From contig JAEEUY010000184.1 in NCBI GenBank assembly GCA_016290715.1, positions 1 through 8,710 on the forward strand: a stretch of DNA of 8,710 nt. The letters run 5' to 3'. Position numbers and translations under genes: made by a program. Under the pieces are notes generated by a model. It worked only from the letters and a program-made list of their open reading frames with translations. It was not told the DNA's origin and made no database searches. Source of the stretch: Bacteroidales bacterium. Its GTDB lineage: Bacteria > Bacteroidota > Bacteroidia > Bacteroidales > WCHB1-69. Below are positions 7,357-8,710 of the stretch, piece after piece; position 1 is the stretch's first letter, and every line of letters starts with the position of its first letter.

Positions 7357-7389
7357 CAAAGTTAGGCATTATTTTCATTCTTTCGGCAA
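7357..7389 (-). promoter_or_regulatory. Promoter of the oxidoreductase gene
   Basis: The minus strand reads TTG (7389-7387), 22 bases, then TAACTTTG (7364-7357), matching the Bacteroidota -33/-7 pattern with TAnnTTTG. Transcription should start near 7350, leaving a leader of about 45 bases before the ATG at 7303. This rules out the in-frame ATG at 7376-7378, which would lie upstream of the start of transcription. Confidence 0.6.
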
Positions 7390-7598
7390 TAATTTTTGAT
7401 TTTATTTTTCAAGATTTTTCACTCTCTATATACTATCCGCAAAAAAGAAGTTTACTGCTTATTTTATGATAAAAAACGAGAGTTCCATTCCGAAAAAGCC
7501 AACAGAAAAAAAATAAAGAATGCCATACCTCCTTTATTAAAAAACGTAAAATATTGATTTAAAATTAGATAAAATTAATAAAAAAATATTTATTGATT
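7390..7598. other. AT-rich spacer without recognisable gene
   Basis: This stretch lies between the divergent promoters of the oxidoreductase (minus) and tRNA-Lys (plus). It is very AT-rich, with several A and T tracts. I see no open frame of note, no RNA fold and no convincing repeat in it. Confidence 0.6.
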
Positions 7599-7631
7599 TT
7601 TGAAATTATATCAAAAAAAGTGCTACTTTTG
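7599..7631 (+). promoter_or_regulatory. Promoter of tRNA-Lys
   Basis: TTTG (7599-7602), a 21-base spacer, then TACTTTTG (7624-7631), a full match to TAnnTTTG. The expected start of transcription is near 7638, giving a 5' leader of about 12 bases before the tRNA. Confidence 0.7.
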
Positions 7632-7649
7632 CAACCTCAAACAAAGGAT

Positions 7650-7722
7650 GTCCCAGTAGCTCAGCAGGTAGAGCACATCCCTTTTAAGGATGGGGTCCTG
7701 GGTTCGAATCCCAGCTGAGACA
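7650..7722 (+). tRNA. tRNA-Lys (anticodon UUU)
   Basis: A 73-base cloverleaf. The D arm is GCTC...GAGC. The anticodon stem CATCC/GGATG encloses loop CTTTTAA, with anticodon TTT at 7683-7685 reading AAA/AAG. The variable loop has 5 bases, and the T arm is CTGGG-TTCGAAT-CCCAG. The acceptor stem GTCCCAG/CTGAGAC has one C-A mismatch at its fourth pair (7653 with 7718). The discriminator is A7722 and CCA is not encoded. It has its own promoter upstream and an intrinsic terminator directly downstream. Confidence 0.95.
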
Positions 7723-7729
7723 CAGAAAG

Positions 7730-7761
7730 CACCTCGAACACATCGTTCGGGGTGTTTTTTT
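7730..7761 (+). terminator. Intrinsic terminator of tRNA-Lys
   Basis: Stem CACCTCGAAC (7730-7739) pairs with GTTCGGGGTG (7745-7754) over 10 bp, including one G-U pair. The loop is ACATC and seven T follow (7755-7761). It begins 7 bases after the tRNA 3' end. Confidence 0.9.
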
Positions 7762-7762
7762 A

Positions 7763-7939
7763 TGCCCCTTAGTACGCTCCAAACGAAGTTCTCAAACACA
7801 ATTGCGATAGTTCATACTTGCCCGAAATAGGAAGGCGGATGTCACCAATTTTGAAAATGCGATACTATACTTCAAGGACAAGTTGACTCGCAAGTACAAG
7901 TTCCAACGAAGAATTTCAGAAAACAATAATTGGTATTGA
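7763..7939 (+). pseudogene. Possible gene remnant between two tRNA terminators
   Basis: One frame runs from 7763 to a TGA at 7937-7939, broken only by a TAG at 7808-7810. The 42 codons after the TAG give a basic, protein-like stretch (NFENAILYFKDKLTRKYKFQ and a tail ending in NNNWY) with no in-frame ATG. No family is recognised. Position beside tRNA genes would suit a remnant of an integrated or transposed element, but a chance open frame of this length is quite possible. Confidence 0.25.
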
Positions 7940-7967
7940 CAAGTCTATTCACCTTTAGGGAATCAAT

Positions 7968-7997
7968 AAAAAAATCCCATCCAAATCGGACGGGATT
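7968..7997 (-). terminator. Intrinsic terminator of tRNA-Arg
   Basis: On the minus strand AATCCCGTCC (7997-7988) pairs with GGATGGGATT (7982-7973) over 10 bp with one G-U pair and loop GATTT. The T-run covers 7974-7968, partly shared with the stem end. On the plus strand the G-U would be an A-C mismatch, so it is oriented for the tRNA-Arg transcript, which ends 3 bases upstream. Confidence 0.88.
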
Positions 7998-8000
7998 CTG

Positions 8001-8074
8001 TACCCCCGGCGGGATTCAAACCCACGATCTTCAGAACCGGAATCTGACATTCTATTCAGCTGAACTACGGGGGC
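8001..8074 (-). tRNA. tRNA-Arg (anticodon CCG)
   Basis: A 74-base cloverleaf on the minus strand. The acceptor GCCCCCG pairs with CGGGGGT, with a G-U first pair. The D arm is GTTC...GAAT. The anticodon stem TCAGA/TCTGA encloses loop TTCCGGT, with anticodon CCG at 8040-8038 reading CGG. The T arm is GTGGG-TTTGAAT-CCCGC. The discriminator is A8001; CCA is not encoded. It converges with tRNA-Lys and has its own promoter and terminator. Confidence 0.93.
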
Positions 8075-8132
8075 AATTTATTTTACTAAAACATTAATAT
8101 TCAATATCTTAAATTTTTCAACATTCCAACTG

Positions 8133-8164
8133 CAAAGATACATAAAAATTATTCAAAAAATCAA
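8133..8164 (-). promoter_or_regulatory. Promoter of tRNA-Arg
   Basis: The minus strand reads TTG (8164-8162), a 21-base spacer, then TATCTTTG (8140-8133), a full TAnnTTTG match with the same spacing as the tRNA-Lys promoter. The leader to the tRNA 5' end would be about 50 bases. The -33 element lies just past the stop codon of the acyltransferase. Confidence 0.65.
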
Positions 8165-8170
8165 CTAATT

Positions 8171-8710
8171 TTATCCTTTTTGCAAAGAGGTATTTTCAAA
8201 ACTCCCCCAAAAATCGAAAAAATTAAACCACTGGTCCGGACATTTCTTTAAGATTTTCTCTAAATAATGGACATATTGCATGGCTAATTTTTCACTTTTC
8301 TCTTTCGTGCTTTGCAAGGTGTCATCGGGATAAAAAACAGAGACCAGACCACAATAACGGGTACGCCGTTCTTTAAGCAAGACTACCGCCGCAATCGGCA
8401 CATGCATCTGTGCGGCCAGCATAAAGGGGCCTAAAGGGAACGTTGTTTCCTGACCTAAAAAATTCACTTTCAACACTTTCTTGCTTCCCCATACACGATC
8501 ACACTCAATCGTAATAATTTCACCTCTTTCCAAAGCCTCTTTAATGGCAAACAAATGCGACAAATCGTTAGAAAAGGAAATCGTTTTCAGATTATGTTCA
8601 TTAAAAGCGTCCTCCCTTTGATTTTTAAATACTTCCGATTCTCCTCCGTAAATAACACAATTCACCACTTTTTTATCCTGAGGAAAACAATGGCCAATCA
8701 TTTCAAAATT
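8171..8710 (-). CDS. LpxL-like lysophospholipid/lipid A acyltransferase, 5' truncated by the window edge
   Basis: The visible 179 residues are the C-terminal part of an LpxL/LpxM-like acyltransferase. The first ATG in frame (8701) is not the true start. The frame is open to the edge and reads NFEMIGH, which fits the residues just after the catalytic His of the family's H-x4-D/E motif (as in H-x-GN-[FW]-E); that His would lie just outside. Further on are GEIITIECDR (63-72 of the visible part), the conserved FPLGPFMLA (91-99) and VPIAAVVLLKERR, then a C-terminal QWFNFFDFW. Enzymes of this type transfer acyl chains to lipid A or, in Bacteroidota, act in aryl-polyene/flexirubin-type lipid pathways, at the cytoplasmic face of the inner membrane. 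Which of the two applies cannot be told from this fragment. Confidence 0.8.
   Translation of the reverse strand, partial: NFEMIGHCFPQDKKVVNCVIYGGESEVFKNQREDAFNEHNLKTISFSNDLSHLFAIKEALERGEIITIECDRVWGSKKVLKVNFLGQETTFPLGPFMLAAQMHVPIAAVVLLKERRTRYCGLVSVFYPDDTLQSTKEKSEKLAMQYVHYLEKILKKCPDQWFNFFDFWGSFENTSLQKG

Noticed and set aside
7304..7378. A 25-residue N-terminal extension of the oxidoreductase starting at the ATG at 7378
   Set aside because: The -7 box TAACTTTG (7364-7357) lies downstream of that ATG, so it would not be transcribed. The ferredoxin domain aligns normally from the ATG at 7303, and the extension looks like translated promoter.
7650..7722. tRNA-Lys as an integration site with an att duplication
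   Set aside because: I looked for a second copy of its T-arm/3' end in the window and found none, and no integrase gene is present.

Overview
The window looks like chromosomal DNA from a member of the Bacteroidota, most likely Bacteroidales. It is fairly AT-rich, and several genes are preceded by the Bacteroidota-type promoter (a TTG/TTTG element about 21 bases upstream of a TAnnTTTG box). Strong Shine-Dalgarno sites are not evident. The protein families present (LptF/G-type permease, stand-alone heptose-7-phosphate kinase, Ala-Gln signal-peptide cleavage sites, 92-residue FN3-like secreted repeats) fit the same group. All protein genes lie on the minus strand, so transcription runs from high to low coordinates. 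One tRNA gene is on the plus strand.

Layout from right to left. The right edge (8171-8710) holds the C-terminal part of an LpxL-like acyltransferase whose 5' end lies outside the window. Next come a tRNA-Arg(CCG) gene on the minus strand and a tRNA-Lys(UUU) gene on the plus strand. They converge, each has its own promoter and intrinsic terminator, and about 200 bases between the terminators hold a broken reading frame. A 1075-residue iron-sulfur flavoprotein (4076-7303) follows. It has a promoter overlapping the upstream in-frame ATG and a long two-part terminator hairpin directly after its stop. It joins in one chain the parts that other organisms spread over three or four subunits of amino-acid/imino-acid dehydrogenases (HcnABC, hydroxyproline/opine dehydrogenases, archaeal dye-linked proline dehydrogenase).

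Below it is a tight four-gene run: a small three-helix membrane protein with a Cys-rich, calcium-loop-like N-terminus; an LptF/LptG-family LPS-export permease; a heptose-7-phosphate kinase; and a hotdog-fold acyl-CoA thioesterase. Gaps are 1, 24 and 17 bases, with a near-coupled TAG-C-ATG junction between the first two. The theme is outer-membrane/LPS biogenesis. The left edge (1-586) is the start of a secreted repeat protein of visibly higher G+C. Its second 276-bp repeat carries an in-frame TGA inside a sharply bounded divergent patch.

No CRISPR array, insertion sequence, phage gene or clearly new multi-gene system is visible. The best leads are the single-chain multi-cluster oxidoreductase, the mosaic repeat with its in-frame stop, and the Cys/His membrane protein coupled to an LPS permease.
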